Assembly: GCA_018806915.1 (NCBI GenBank) | Contig: JAGKQI010000007.1 | Coordinates: 1-64,000, forward strand | DNA length: 64,000 nucleotides | Source: Phytophthora colocasiae | Taxonomy: Eukaryota > Oomycota > Peronosporomycetes > Peronosporales > Peronosporaceae | Reading direction: 5' to 3' | In this document: positions 24,733 through 37,041 of the stretch, piece by piece | Position numbering within the stretch: the first letter of the stretch is position 1 | Layout: each line of letters opens with the position of its first letter | The notes under the pieces: model-generated | What the model was told of the DNA's origin: nothing | What the model saw: only the letters and a program-made list of their open reading frames with translations | Database searches by the model: none | Position numbers and translations under genes: made by a program

Positions 24733-27700
24733 CTTCATAACAAAATAGGAGCTCTCCTTACTTTACCCTGGTGTATTTGGCTGCCATTTCCAGAATCCAT
24801 TTACTTACGCTGCTTCTTGCTACCGGTGCGTTGAGTGACAGCCGAACGTAAGCGCTTGCTCTTTATCTGAGCGTAGTGAACTTGATCGTCGTAGCTGGTA
24901 AAGAATCGGTCCAGTCGAGTTTGAATGTGCCTACCACCTGCAACCGCTGCCTTTGTCTTTTCTTCAAGTGGCTGTAACACGCCATCACTCTTTTGAGAGT
25001 CCCATCCAAACGCATTGGCGCAGTAGTTCCGCAGAGCTGCCAAGTCTGGAGCACTCCAAGAGAATCGAGCGTCGGAGCGATCCACTTGCGGGGTCATGTA
25101 GGCCTGAACCACCTGCTTACTTGGAAACTCGTCACCCAGCTCCCATTTCCGCCGTGCTGTGGCGTGCGACCGCTGGAATCGTTCACGAGTTGTTGCACTG
25201 TCGCTTCCGTCACTGTCTTCCGATTCGTCATCTTCATCCTTGTTCGTATTCTTCTTTTTCTTCTTTGAACCTGCTGCTACCCGTTTGGCTTCTTCAGCAA
25301 CATCAAACTCTCGAACCCACTTCTTAAACTCTCGAAGCCCTTCAATACCCGGGTAAGCGACTGCAATCTCCGATGCATTAACAATTCCAATACCACGAAC
25401 TCCATCCGTGTAATCGCTACCAAGAAGCAAAGCCAAAGCGATAATCTGCTCACGCGAAAATCCCAACTCCTGTTCAATGTCTCGCGCCGAAAAAGCCTCA
25501 AAAAACAAACTTCTGATGGTGGAAAATATTCTTGTAAACGCGCTTGCCACCGAACGGGAAAATATCGCTATCGTCCGTAATAACGCCGTCCACAAGGCCA
25601 AGTTGCTCTAGTGCTGCACATTGTGCTTCAGCTTCCATAGGACTCACGAGAAACGGCACACCAAATAAACGCAACAGCGCCATCACTTCAGCCACCATAT
25701 CATCCGTAATTCCCTCTGTGTCGCGTAGTTGCCGACTACGCAATTTCTTCAATTCAAGTTGCTCCTTTTGCAGCGCTGCCTCGTCCATTTCTGGGTGCGT
25801 GTCGCCGGTAGTTCTAGGTTGCTTTTTTGTTCTTCTGAATACTGGAGATAGCGGACACGGGTACTGCCAGTCTTTTCTTCCTCTTGTTCACTAGCGATTG
25901 AAGCTGCCAACGCAGCTTGTAGCCGCTCCTGGCTGTCCGTCTCCGTATCACCTGTGGCACCCTCCGTGTTTTCATCTTCGTCAATAACAACCACTTCAGT
26001 ACTATCGGTATCTGCTGCTGTGATCGTAGATTCATCTTCTTCATCTGACAGCTCAAGTGGGGCAGCAGCCGTTCCCTTCACAGGGGAAGACTTAGCTCCT
26101 GTTCTCTTACCTACCGAACTTCCACGAACACCAATGCTCCCACCATGCTGCAAAGAGTGTGCTTGTAGCGCTCGTCGCACTGCACCGGCTGCCCACTGAG
26201 TTAAATTCGAGGCCGTCGTCATCGCAGACTGCAAAGCCTCATCCTTCAATAGGTCCAGATCTTCATGAGCCTTTGCATCCTCCATCTCGTTCTTTAGTGT
26301 CAGAAACAACTCATCCGTACCATCTTCTTCGTTTTGGTCATCGACATTGTGCACATCAAGATCAGTACTTAGGGAGTCTAGCTTCTTGTCCGTAGGGAGT
26401 TGATTTTGCTCCGAGATCTCAGTAACAACGCGGGGGACAGCATCAGTAAATATTTTCTCACTTGAAACGTCTTCCCATTCCATCTCGTCATCGCTCCCTG
26501 TTGTGTTTTCAATATTCCTCAAGCTTGAGATTTCTGCAACTGTTTCTGCTTTAGAAGATTGGTCTAAGGTCTCCTGTCCGGCAGATGAAGGTTGCTCCGT
26601 GGCTAGACCTTTCACTTCTTCCCAATCAACTTCGTCGTCCTCGTCTTCATCTTCGGGTTTTGACAACTCTGTTGCAGTAGGAACAGATTTCGCCGCCGAT
26701 CCAGTAAACAACTGCTGAAATCGCGCCATTTCATCAGGATCAACATCTGCAACTTTTAGCGAAATACTGACATCATGCACTGGGATCTGGCTTGTAGAGG
26801 TCTTGGGAGTAAATTCCGGAGGAGGAGCTGGGGTTTCTTGCTTAAGTCGAGCAAGTCGAAGCTGTTCAATTGCAAGCACAGGCTCCTGCTTCACACGAAC
26901 CTGATGTCGCGCCACCCACGCCGCAGTCACCTCCGTCGCTTTGGCATCAGGAATAAGCCCTGTTTTTCCCGATGCAAATTCGGACAATGGTTTCTTTTCA
27001 ACCATTTTAAAGGCGCTTCCTCGTTTTTGATGAGGCTGTACAACTCCAACTACAGACGCTCGTTCTTCCATATCCGTCCGTTCAACCTCTGCAACGACGT
27101 TGTCCTCATTTTTCTCTTCCTTCTGCTCTGCATCTTTCTGATAAATGTAAAACCGGTTGCTGTTCGAATCAATGCGGTGGCCCTGGCCAACACCTCCTTG
27201 GGATTCCATCTCCTCCTCCCGTTTCTGCTTCTTGGCTGCTTCAATCCGACGATTCAGCTCGCTAGTCTCCAGGAAAGAGGAAATCTGCGTACGAGAGTAC
27301 TTCTCTGGGTTGCCTGCAAGGGGAATAAACTGATCTCTTACTTCTTGACGTCTATCGCGTAGAATCTTCTGAATCATATCCTTCTGTAAATGAGGCGGTA
27401 GTGAAAACACCGCGTGAAGATTAATCTTTGACAGCCGTGAGGTATCCAACTCGATATCGTCCAGGGTCAACTCCTCGTCCTCCTTTTCCTGCTTTACTGC
27501 TGCTTCCCAAACCATTTCCACTTCATTCTCTTCACTTTTCTCTTCAACTTCTTCAATAACTACCTGTTCTACCTCCAATTCTCCCTCTTTCACTTCCTCC
27601 TCTTCTTCACGTGCATTTGAAGCTTCTGGTAGTGTAAAACCTGGGGCAACTGCAGGTGCTGGGGCTCCTCCGTTCTTCTTGAGCTCCTGTCTGGCCTGTT

Positions 27701-27848
27701 TGAGTCTGTTAAGGAGAATACGCTGGGCTGTATGGCGTAGATTAGCACTCTGTTGCTCCTGTCTCTTCCTGCGTCTAGCGGTTGTTCTCTTCTTGATCTC
27801 TGGCGTCTGTCCGTCGAACACGAAGACCGGACGGACTCCATAGTAAAG

Positions 27849-27856
27849 CAATTTGG
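27849..27856. repeat. Merlin target-site duplication, left
   Basis: CAATTTGG directly abuts the left terminal repeat and is repeated at 37034-37041. Removing the element plus one copy restores the XPG reading frame. Confidence 0.9.
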
Positions 27857-27893
27857 GGCACAAGGGTAATTGAGCCCCGCATATGTATACAAC
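27857..27893. repeat. Merlin terminal inverted repeat, left
   Basis: 37 bp, inverse of 36997-37033 with no mismatch seen. The similarity continues weakly past a one-base gap. Confidence 0.9.
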
Positions 27894-28184
27894 GCCGGAA
27901 GCCAAATGTATATTATACACAGAGTTTAAAAAGTGTACTGTTGTTTAATGCCCTGCACCAAGCCGTGAAAGTACTCACTAGTAAACTTCCTACCGTTGGT
28001 AGTAAAGTACCACGAACGCCACAAGCATTCATCTAAATAGCTAGGCACTACAGTTTTTTTTCATACCACGCTCACTTTTAATTCTAGCCTTGATCTTGAC
28101 TTCCCAGATTCCCTCGATCCGGTTAGTGTGGGCACCGGACGAGGGATCTACGAAGTTTTCCGTGTGATTTACCCATTGGTGTCG

Positions 28185-28195
28185 GTAGTACATGC
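28185..28195. repeat. LINE target-site duplication, left
   Basis: GTAGTACATGC, identical to 36021-36031. It lies in the Merlin transposase codons for GMYY. Confidence 0.88.
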
Positions 28196-30587
28196 ATGGT
28201 CACGGTAACATTCAAGGGAAAGCAGAGTGCGGCAAAATGGGTGGACTGGGAAGTTCCTTTGGCTAGAAAGCTCCTCAAACTGGTAGACTATGAACAGCAG
28301 CGAGAGCGAGCAAGGGTGACTAAGGAAATGGTCAAGCTAGACTACTATTTCTTCACGGTGGCTGTACGAGCAGGATCTGTTACCTCTCAGGACTTGTACT
28401 GGATCCTAGCGTCCAAAATGAAGCTGGATGTACAAGAAATGCACCACACGAACGCGGAGGAATACGGGCTGGATGACAAGCAGTGGATCGTTCGAATCAA
28501 GGCAGGAGCATGCCCCCGGCAGATGCGCTCCCTAGCGATCATTCGGTGTAACGAAGTGGAACTGGTCGTTTATCACCACGAAGTAAAGCTCAACTGGCCG
28601 TGTCGTGCATGCTACTCGCCTGAGCATTCCACCAAATACTGCAAAACAGTGCCTGCGGAGGTTGAGCGGCAACGGCCAGAGCACACGATGACGATTACAG
28701 ACAGTTTACCGTCTCGAACGGATCAGAATGTGGTTTCTCATAGAGGAGCTGTCCCACGCACCTTGGAGCAGCTTCGTAAAATGTTGAGCTCTCACAGCAT
28801 AGCAGATCAAGCCTCAGAGACTGTGACTGCAAAGAAAAAGTATAGGGCTAGAACCAAGTCACCCACTAAACGACGAGGTACTGGGCAAGTAGAAGGGCCC
28901 TCACTACCATCACACTGGGAGCAGCTACGGAACCCAGCGTGTGAGGACCAAATGGAGGAGATGAAAGAGGCTAGCGACGCCGAGATGACAGAGGTCTCGC
29001 CGGACAGATCAGAAGAGGAAACGCCAGCTGCCGATGGAGGTGGAGAGTTTACGTTAGGGACACTGCCCACCAAGAAACCACGGGGTCGGTCTCCTACAAA
29101 AAAGGCTCTGGGCAGAGGTAGAAAGCACGGCGGTGCAAACATTTACAAGACTAAGGAGCGAGGGGAGAGTGGAGTCGGGAAGCCATCCATTCGACGAGTC
29201 CGAAGCGAGTCCAGGCGAGGCGGCACAAGAGGCCAGGCAGATCAGGAGACGGAGCGTGCTGGAGCTCGCAGTGTGTCCCCCAAGCGACGCGCCCCAGATG
29301 AGTGGACAGGAGATGACGATGTCCGTAGTGGCAAGGAACTGAAAGCGAGGAAGTATGCAGCAGGCATTAGGGAAACCTCCAGAGGAGGGGAGGTGGATTC
29401 ACCCACCACGACTGCGTCTAAAGCATCCACTCAACAGTACATCCATTAGTTCCTGCAGAGAGAGGGTGTATCTACTGAAGTGATAGAGGCAGGAAGGTCA
29501 AAAAAGGAGGGGACTCGAACGACAATAAACAGCAGCAGTGGAGAGAGTGTTAACAAGCCGAGCGAAATTCAAGTCGAGGTGGGTGCTACGGATAACCGAA
29601 CAAGCTTAAGGGAACATGAGGAGTTTCGATTGACTTCGGTTAAAGCCCCAACGGACAATGGTGCCCCGCTGGAGGCATGGTTGGCAATCTTAGGTGGGCA
29701 GGTCGCGGACGTTCCGGCCTCAGGGCAGTGTGGATGGCTTGCATTTTATGGGTCACGGTTGAATGAATCGGTTGGGCACGCGCCGCTTTCAAGAGAGGTG
29801 GTTGATGCAGCTAACGAGATCAAAAAACAAGTCCTGAACTACATGATCGCAAATTTGTCCGAAGAAGCCAGACTGAGCCCGGCGGAATTTCAGGCAGAGG
29901 TAGAGAACTGCGGATGGCACGGCAACTCGGACAGTCTGCACACTGAGCGTATTGGAGCGGTTGCGGATCATTATGCGGCCCAACGAAGCAAATCGGTGAA
30001 GTCTACAGTCTCGCAGAAATTTTGGGTGCGACCGGCCCATGTCAAGGCAATGGCGATACTTACGCGCGAAGTCATTAATGTGCTCCAGGTTGATGAAAAT
30101 GGCCAAGCCATGATGCAGGCGTACTCATACAAACAGGAAATGGGCCTTCATGGGACAGCTGTGGACACGGGTTTGATCCTGCCGATTGGAACGCAGGATG
30201 CAATGAACATGCTGGAGGAAATGGTCACCGCCGGTCACCTGCCGCTGGTAATGCTGCTGAGGTTGTCAACGTCGGAGGCACCATTTCCAGTCCGTGATCT
30301 ACAACAAGAGCCGGTTCGGGAGCTATAGAGAGGCTCGAGTGGGATTGCAAGGGGTGATAAACACGATTATCATCAAGTACAAGCTTCCACCGATCGACTA
30401 TACGCCAAAAGACAACAGAGAAATAGTGAGAGTTGCTACCAGAGAGCTGAAGGCAATACGTAAAGCAGTAAAGACGAGCAGACAGGAGCGGCAAGAGTAT
30501 GAGGAGGCCGAAGCAGACTGCAAGTCGGACGAGGAAACCGCAGCAGTTAGTACACAGATTTCCGAGGGTGAGGACGAGCAGGTGTGA
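28196..30587 (+). pseudogene. LINE ORF1: CCHC knuckle plus OTU-like cysteine-protease domain
   Basis: The first part (28196-29449) resembles oomycete LINE ORF1 proteins and has a CCHC zinc knuckle CRACYSPEHSTKYC at 28601-28642, followed by a basic, Ser/Pro-rich region. A TAG at 29447 is followed in the same frame by 29480-30328. That part contains SGQCGWLAFY (29721-29750, with the candidate nucleophile cysteine) and FWVRPAHVKAMAI (about 30022-30060), like the WxxHxExxAxA strand-helix of OTU proteases. HHFQSVIY (about 30278-30300), the likely catalytic histidine, is reached only after a frameshift near 30278. The tail to 30587 is acidic. An OTU identity is inferred from the motif order. It is broken by one stop and one frameshift. 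Confidence 0.6.
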
Positions 30588-30760
30588 CTTGCGTAACATC
30601 GAGCCGTCTCCTCGAGTAAAGAAGGAGGCTGACGGGGAACACTCTGGAGCAGACACTGCGGCGAAGACGTCAGCAAACGAGACACAAAATACTGCCACTG
30701 AGCTGTAAACACAAGGAAGGTGTACCGAGGAGGATATTACGACAGGGACACCAGACCTCG

Positions 30761-33700
30761 ATGTTAGATCATTATTTGCCGAACACGGGGACGGAGCGTA
30801 GCAGCGCATTGAAGGCTGACTTCGAGAAACACAAGAAAACAGTGAGACAGAGACAAAGACAGAAGATGAGGGCTGAGCAACATAGAGACGATTTCACTAT
30901 CGGGATCATGACTACGAATGTACGAGGCTTGGCCACGCACCTGGAAGAGATTGGGGTGCACTTACAGGGGCTGAAGGAGAAACAAGAACGAGGACAGAAG
31001 GACGTGGTCTTCCTACAGGAGACACACTTGAAGGAGTACGAACACAACACTGCTTCGGAGAAATACGCAGCGATGTGGGGTTATCGATACACAATGGCGA
31101 GCAAACTGTCGTTTTGGTCGGCAGGGAAGGGACGGAGCGCGGGCGTTGCGATTTTAGTCAACCCTTATGGAGCGATGAAGAATGCGGCGCCGTGGGGTAA
31201 AGAGCATTGGAATGCGCACGTGATGATGATCCGTGGAGAGCTAAAAGGGAAAGATGTTTTGATGGTAAATATTTACGCGCCGTCAATAGGAGCTGCACGG
31301 ATATTGTTTTTTCAGCAGCTTCGTCGAGTGCAGTTCCCGGCGGAAGCAGACATTATCATGGGTGGAGATTTTAATTGTGTATTGCACCAAAAGGAGGACA
31401 GGAGAGGAGGTGGAGCTACTAGGCGTGACTGTGGGGCGAAGGAGCTACGTGGGCTAGTAGATCAATTGGACTTAGTAGATGCGGGCCATTACAATCTCCC
31501 GGTAACGAGAGGCTAGAGCGTTGGACGCCTACGCAAGCACACATCACACTTACAAGCACAAAATTGAGAGCGGAGAGATCTCGACTTCAAGGCTGGATCG
31601 ATTCTACATTCGCGTAGCGGCCAAAAAATGGGTGCGCAGCGTGAAGCTAGCGGAAGCGCCTTGTCGTACGGATCATCGAGCGGTGCTCCTTGAAGTCCAT
31701 GCACCACAAGGGGTCATCAGAGTAAAAAAGCGGCCAAAGCTTTATCCTGCTCCAGCATACGTCCAGGCTGCGACGTCGAACTTAGCAACCGCTCGTTTGA
31801 AAGAACTGCGCCAATTGATGACGAAGCTTAGATCGGCGGAGACAGCAACGGCATGGGATCTATTCAAGAGAGATCTGACCACAGAAATGGCACAGTTAAA
31901 ACGGGAGGCAAGAGCTCGCATGACTAAGGGTTACCGCCAGCGAATACGCCGGCTGAAGAAGAAGATTGAGGCATGTGGGTATGGCGATGCGGAGACAGAC
32001 GAGTCAAGGACGGCGTTGGAGGACTCGCTGCGTCAAGTGCAGGAGGCACGAAGACGTGGACGACGAAGGGTGTTGGTGCTAAAGAACGCTGGGCGCTCCA
32101 AAGCATCAACGAAACACTTCTTTAACAGAATTTGCACCAAGTTCGGGGACAACATTATTCCAACGCTGACAAGCTCAGTTGAGGGAGTGCGCAGAGATCC
32201 ACAGGATAAAGCGAATATTTTGGCGGATAGTTGGGAGCCGATTTTTAACGACAAAGCTGAGAGTGCAGCAGACACTACAGAGTTTCTACAGCGGCACAGA
32301 CAAAAATGGAAGGTGACAGATCTAAGTGAAACAGTAGCAGAAATCTCAGAGCCTGAGGTGAGGGCAGCGATTAAGGCGGGGAAGCCGGGGAAATCTTGTG
32401 GACCAGATGCCTTGGGTAATGACTGGTACCGGGATCACGTGGAAGCGGTCGCTCCAGTGCTTGTGAGATTGTACAATGACTGCCTGAAAGAGAGCACGAC
32501 GCCTGCAAGCTTTCTTGAAGCATACATCTTCAGCATAACGAAAGGGGGTGATCGAAGCAACCCACGAAACTACAGACCGATAGCCCTGTTAAATACCGAT
32601 TACAAGATTCTTACTAGAATCCTGGCGTGGAGGGTGAGGCGCCACATACCGAGAATCGTACATCCTACCCAGTTCGGATTCACACCGGGCCGTACTATTC
32701 ACGAGGCCATTGATCTACTGGAGGCGGCGCACTTGCAGTGCAGGAATGATCCGAAACTGGCCCAGGCGCAAGCGCTACTCCTGGATTTTGCCAAGGCATA
32801 TGACTCACTAGATCGAGAGTTTCTTCTGGCGGTGCTCAAGGCTAAAGGTTTTCCAGATGAGTTTTGTGCTCTAGTGCGGGCGATGCATGCGAATACGACT
32901 GTTCAATTCATGGCCAACGGGGTATTGTCGAGGAAAGTGCAGGTTTCCAGTGGCATTCGTCAGATGTCCACTTGCTCCGCTTCTGTTCATCTTGGCGGTG
33001 GACTTACTGTACGACGAAATCGAGAGCTGCCGGGGTCTGAGAGGTATCACACTAGAACATGACGATTTGAAAGCGCGGCTGAGAATAGCGGGGTATGCAG
33101 ATGATACGGCAATTTACATCGCCCATAAGCACATGCAGAGGGAAGTTATTGAAGTTGTTCGCCGCTTCTCTGGGGTGTCAGGGTTGAAGCTGAACATCCA
33201 TAAGTGTGTAGCCATACGGCTCGGCGAAGAAGATGCTGAAAACGACGATCGCTCAGAGACGCCGGAAAAGGAGGAAGATTACCCCATCAAGGAAGCCGAA
33301 ATTACTCGGTATCTAGGACATGTCACCGGAGCAGCAGCTACAGTGGAAGAGGCGTGGGATCGGGCCTTTGCATCCCTGCGAGTAAGACTAGCGCTAGCGG
33401 AGACCAAGACACACACAGTGCAGCAGAGAGCAGCAATAGCGGAAGCGATTATTGTACCAAAACTTATGTACGTAGCACGACATGCGTGGCCGTCGAAGGA
33501 ACTGGTCGCGCAAGCGGAGGCAAGGATTCGCAACTTCGTGTGGCAGGCCAGCTTCACAGTACCACAAAAAGCGGTAGTCGGGTGGATTCCAGCGTGTGTG
33601 GCCGAGCGACCAGTAAAGGAAGGGGGATTGGGCGTCCCAAATATACAGGCGGAGCTGATTGCAATGAGCGCAGCAGAAATGGGTGAGTGGGCGGTCACGG

Positions 33701-35892
33701 GCAAGAGGCTCAGACAACTAGTGGGGATCATCATGCAAAGCAAGAACGGTACAGCAAGTTATCACGTGACGCCAAGCAGGAGAGTCCCAGCTGTGAAGAT
33801 TTATCAGAGTCTCCAAGAGACAGGCCGGCCATGGGTGGAATTGGCACTCCACGTATCCTGCTCAACCACAACGGAGGAGGACGAAAAAGAAGGTGTTGGG
33901 CGACTGAGGGCGGCCATGAAGCACAACAATGGGCTGCAGACGCGCTGGAGCAGGGACGGCATGTGTGTAACATGCGGAGGGGGGCTGCAGTCAATGATGA
34001 CGAAGCAAAGGATAACTAGAAAGAACGAGAGGGGTGCATGCATCGTAGAGACGATTATGCATCTGAGATTACGAGATATCTGGCTGATGGACGCGCAAGG
34101 AAACGAGGTGAAGTGGAAATCGTTCAGCGTCCTAGTTGGGGGCATCAGAAATAAACGGGTGGCAGACGTAATGATGGTTCGAAGATTAGCTGGAGGAGGC
34201 ATTCTCTTCACACCGATTGGGCATGACTTGCCAATGACGAGTGGTGATGCACACAAATTCAGGGAAATAGCGTTGAGTTTGCTAGCCAACTACCCGGAGC
34301 TGGCCTCGGCGGTGGTGAGAGAGAATGCACTCCACGTCGACCATGGGCTGGAAGACGAGCATCACGTCTTTGAGGTGATTAGTGAGGGCGGAGCTCAGCT
34401 AAGGCACACTTGGAGTACGACAGAAACGGTATTGGACATGGATTCAGGCATTGAAAAGGTGGAAAGCACCATAGCAAATTTCCTGGGGGTAGAACTACAA
34501 ACGGTACGAGTGGTACCACATCCGTGGCTAACGAAATTGAGGCCGCTATGGGTTGGTAAGCGGCGGTGGCGACAGTCTAGGAAAGACTATCGTAAGGTGG
34601 TAGGGGCGAACAGGGCGCGGAAGGCGCAGGTATTAATGGAGGGCGCCTCGTTGAAATGGATAAATCATGAGGAGAGGATAGCAAGCGCGGTAGGGAAGCT
34701 GAGCTGGAAGCAGGTTCACTCAATGGCAGCGATCACTGCTTACCAGATGCAGACCATAGTCCGTCTCAAGCACAATAGGCTGCGACTGTGGAACGGTCAG
34801 ACGAATGGACACCATTGCCTGGCAAGAGCATGCCAAGGGAGGACGGACAACGGTACGGCGCATCTGGTGTGGGGATGTCCAGAGGCAAGGGCACACTGGG
34901 ATATCTTCGTCTCTAGGTGGGGTCGCGGGGAGGAGGAAACAAACTCGACACTTACTCAATGCGAGGAATTGCAAGAAGAGATATTTAGATTACAGCGTAG
35001 ACGACCCCCGAGGTGGCTCGTGGAATTGGGATCGGAGACGTGCAAGCAGCACTGGGATGTATTGGAAACTGTGGCCAACGAGATGTGGGCTCTAGGGTGT
35101 GCCGTGACTTTAACCGCAATATGGAGGCGTAACGTGGATAGAAAACATAAAATCGGCGGGACCGACCTAGCACTTGAAAGGGGTCTGCAGCGATATCAGG
35201 CGGGAGTGATAGAGGCATACGAGCGCTATCGACTCAGCTTATATCCAGTAATGGCGGCCACAGTAATGAAAATGAAGGTGGCGGACTATGTGATCAGCAG
35301 ATGGCGCACATTACGGTCTAGGGAGAGGCCAGCGGGTCACCAATCGATAACGCGGGTGGGATTCTTCGATGGAGGATCGCGCGGCAACCCGGGTATTGCC
35401 GGCAGCGGTAGCGTGATAGTTGAAGTGGGACCTACCAGCGACTCGGCGCGCATCGTGTGGGCGGCAGCAACGGCTTTAGGCAGGCGCAAGATGACGAACA
35501 ATGAAGCGGAGTTTGTGGGCTTGCAACGATTGCTCGCATACGCGAGCGAGAAAGGATGGGAGAAGATGCATGTAGTTGGTGATAGTGCCCTCATCCTAAG
35601 GATGATGGTGCTGAGGAGGTTCCCAACGGCGCGGAATCTACAACACTGGTATCGAATCACGACCAGGTTGGCGGATCTGATTGTGGTGCAGAGTTGGAGT
35701 CATCATTACCGGAAGTACAACAAGATGGCCGATTGGTTGGCGAATTACGCTATGGACACACGCCGTAGTGTAGCTCTAGCGGAACCAGAGGAGCAGGAAC
35801 GACTAGGATTCACACAGGACTTGAGGGATCTTCGGGGTGGAGATGTAGACCATTGGCTGGCATCGGAGCGAAGAGTACCAGGAGTTGAGTAG
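30761..35892 (+). pseudogene. LINE ORF2: APE endonuclease, reverse transcriptase, RNase H
   Basis: The endonuclease at about 30895-31690 has IGIMTTNVRGL, VFLQETHL, VNIYAPS, GGDFNCVL and, after a frameshift at 31513, the TDHRAVLL end block. The reverse transcriptase at about 32370-33120 has NPRNYRPIALLNTDYKILTR, QFGFTPGR, LLDFAKAYDSLDR and the catalytic GYADDTAIY at about 33088-33114, with a second frameshift near 32960. A Cys-containing linker follows. RNase H is at about 35356-35760 with FFDGGSRGNPG, NNEAEF, VVGDSAL and MADWLAN, so all four acidic residues are present. Only two frameshifts disrupt about 5.1 kb, which suggests a fairly young copy. Confidence 0.88.
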
Positions 35893-36020
35893 GACGGAAA
35901 GGAAGCATTGTGCTTTGCGCAGTGGCGACTGAGGAGACCAGTACGGACCCTCGGAATGGATATTAGGGTTCAGGTCCAGCAGGATCCAGTAACACAATAT
36001 ACCTCACCCTTTAATGTAAT

Positions 36021-36031
36021 GTAGTACATGC
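36021..36031. repeat. LINE target-site duplication, right
   Basis: GTAGTACATGC, the second copy, following the 3' end of the LINE. Confidence 0.88.
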
Positions 36032-36996
36032 CTAACAGTGCAGGGTTGTTCTCCAACGTGTAAAGCATCCCCTTTCTCTCTCCAAGCTGCACCTCAGTCA
36101 CATACGACTTAAACATGTCGGACATAATCAAAGTTCTGTAGCACAAAAATTCATTTTAAATATAAATAATCATAGACAATTGTACAGAATCAAAATTAAT
36201 ATCGTACCCGGGCTTGATGTGCGCTTTGATGTGCTTTGACAGTGTCGGCTTCGTACGGTCATCGTACACAATCTTAGCAAACCACTTTTTTGTGGTGCGG
36301 TCCACGCCACCAAAGACCCAGTAGTCAGGGTATTTTGTCCCACGGAAGTACTTCTGCTTTTTCTTTAAACTGGTTTCATCTATTTCGACAGTATGGCCTT
36401 CTCCTCCAACCTGTAAAGCCATAACTACTTTTTAGAAAAAGCAAAATTTAATATAGAAAATACTTTTTACCTGCATTTTGCAGCGCAACATCTCAGCAGT
36501 GCAGATGTCGCGCGAGTACTGGTACCATTGCCCTGCAGTCTTGCGCGATATCTGCACGTGTTGGGCAGCCTCGGTCACGTGAGTGCCAGCTGCCCAGAAG
36601 AACAAAACCTTGATAAGCTTTGACAGTGGTGCGTTTGAGCGAGAGAAGAAGCTCCCTGCGCGCACGCTCTTTTCCAGCCTGCATCCGGCTTTGTTGCAGC
36701 GCCAGCGTTTGCCGTCTTGCACCATGGCAACACCACACTTGTGGCAGTCAAGCCTTGGTGCAAGAAGGCCAACGCGCATGGCCCACTCTATGGCCCCCTC
36801 TTCAGTAGTGCATGCCAGAACTACGGCGTTGAACGTGTACGCGTCTGCGTCGGTGCTAATGTCGTACTCGCAGGACATCAACAGGGAGAATATTCGGTAG
36901 TGAAAGAGCAACGACTAGTGACCACACGTCCAGCACTTACTAAAACTAAGTTCAAAAATTGGTACAGGTTGTATACACTTGTTATACGTATATCCG

Positions 36997-37033
36997 GTTG
37001 TATACATATGCGGGGCTCAATTACCCTTGTGCC
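36997..37033. repeat. Merlin terminal inverted repeat, right
   Basis: 37 bp, perfect inverse complement of the left repeat, ending in GTGCC at the XPG target. Confidence 0.9.
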
Positions 37034-37041
37034 CAATTTGG
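37034..37041. repeat. Merlin target-site duplication, right
   Basis: CAATTTGG, the second copy of the 8-bp target duplicated on insertion into the XPG gene. Confidence 0.9.

Larger units (their letters stand above)
28196..36020 (+). mobile_element. LINE (APE-type, RNase H-bearing) inserted in the Merlin transposase gene
   Basis: A 7825-bp non-LTR retrotransposon flanked by the 11-bp direct repeat GTAGTACATGC (28185-28195 and 36021-36031). ORF1 carries a CCHC knuckle and an OTU-like domain. ORF2 carries an apurinic-type endonuclease, reverse transcriptase and RNase H. The left end begins directly with coding sequence, so it is probably 5'-truncated within ORF1, as is usual for target-primed insertion. 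The 3' end is a short TAATG-type tail rather than poly(A). Confidence 0.88.
27926..36878 (-). pseudogene. Merlin transposase, two introns, interrupted by the LINE
   Basis: The ATG at 36878 starts MSCEYDISTDADAYTF. A zinc ribbon follows (CHKCGVAM ... RCNKAGC), then a helix-turn-helix region (THVTEAAQHVQISRKTAGQW). Two introns have GT/AG ends and join codons cleanly: 36411-36470 (60 bp) and 36136-36207 (72 bp). Exon 2 holds the first catalytic acid (VEIDETSL) and the family block YWVFGGVDRTTKKWFA. Exon 3 has the second acid (LIMSDMFKSY). The frame stops at the LINE target (36021-36031) and resumes at 28195 with YYRHQWVNHTENFVDP and the glutamate block NRIEGIWEVK. A frameshift in an A run near 28060 precedes YLDECLWRSWYF and the stop at 27926. 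Before the LINE arrived it carried at most one defect. Confidence 0.85.
27857..37033 (-). mobile_element. Merlin (IS1016-like) DNA transposon carrying a LINE
   Basis: The ends are 37-bp perfect terminal inverted repeats starting GGCACAAGGGTAATTGAG (27857-27893 and 36997-37033), flanked by the 8-bp duplication CAATTTGG. A start with GG and an 8-9 bp duplication are Merlin features. The transposase is of IS1016/ISXO2 (DDE_Tnp_IS1595) type. Total length is 9177 bp. Without the LINE and its duplicated target the element would be about 1.34 kb, a normal Merlin size. It lies in codons of the XPG N-domain. Confidence 0.88.

Noticed and set aside
33279..34289. Long minus-strand frames inside the LINE
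   Set aside because: They are shadows of the conserved ORF2 coding strand with no domain of their own.
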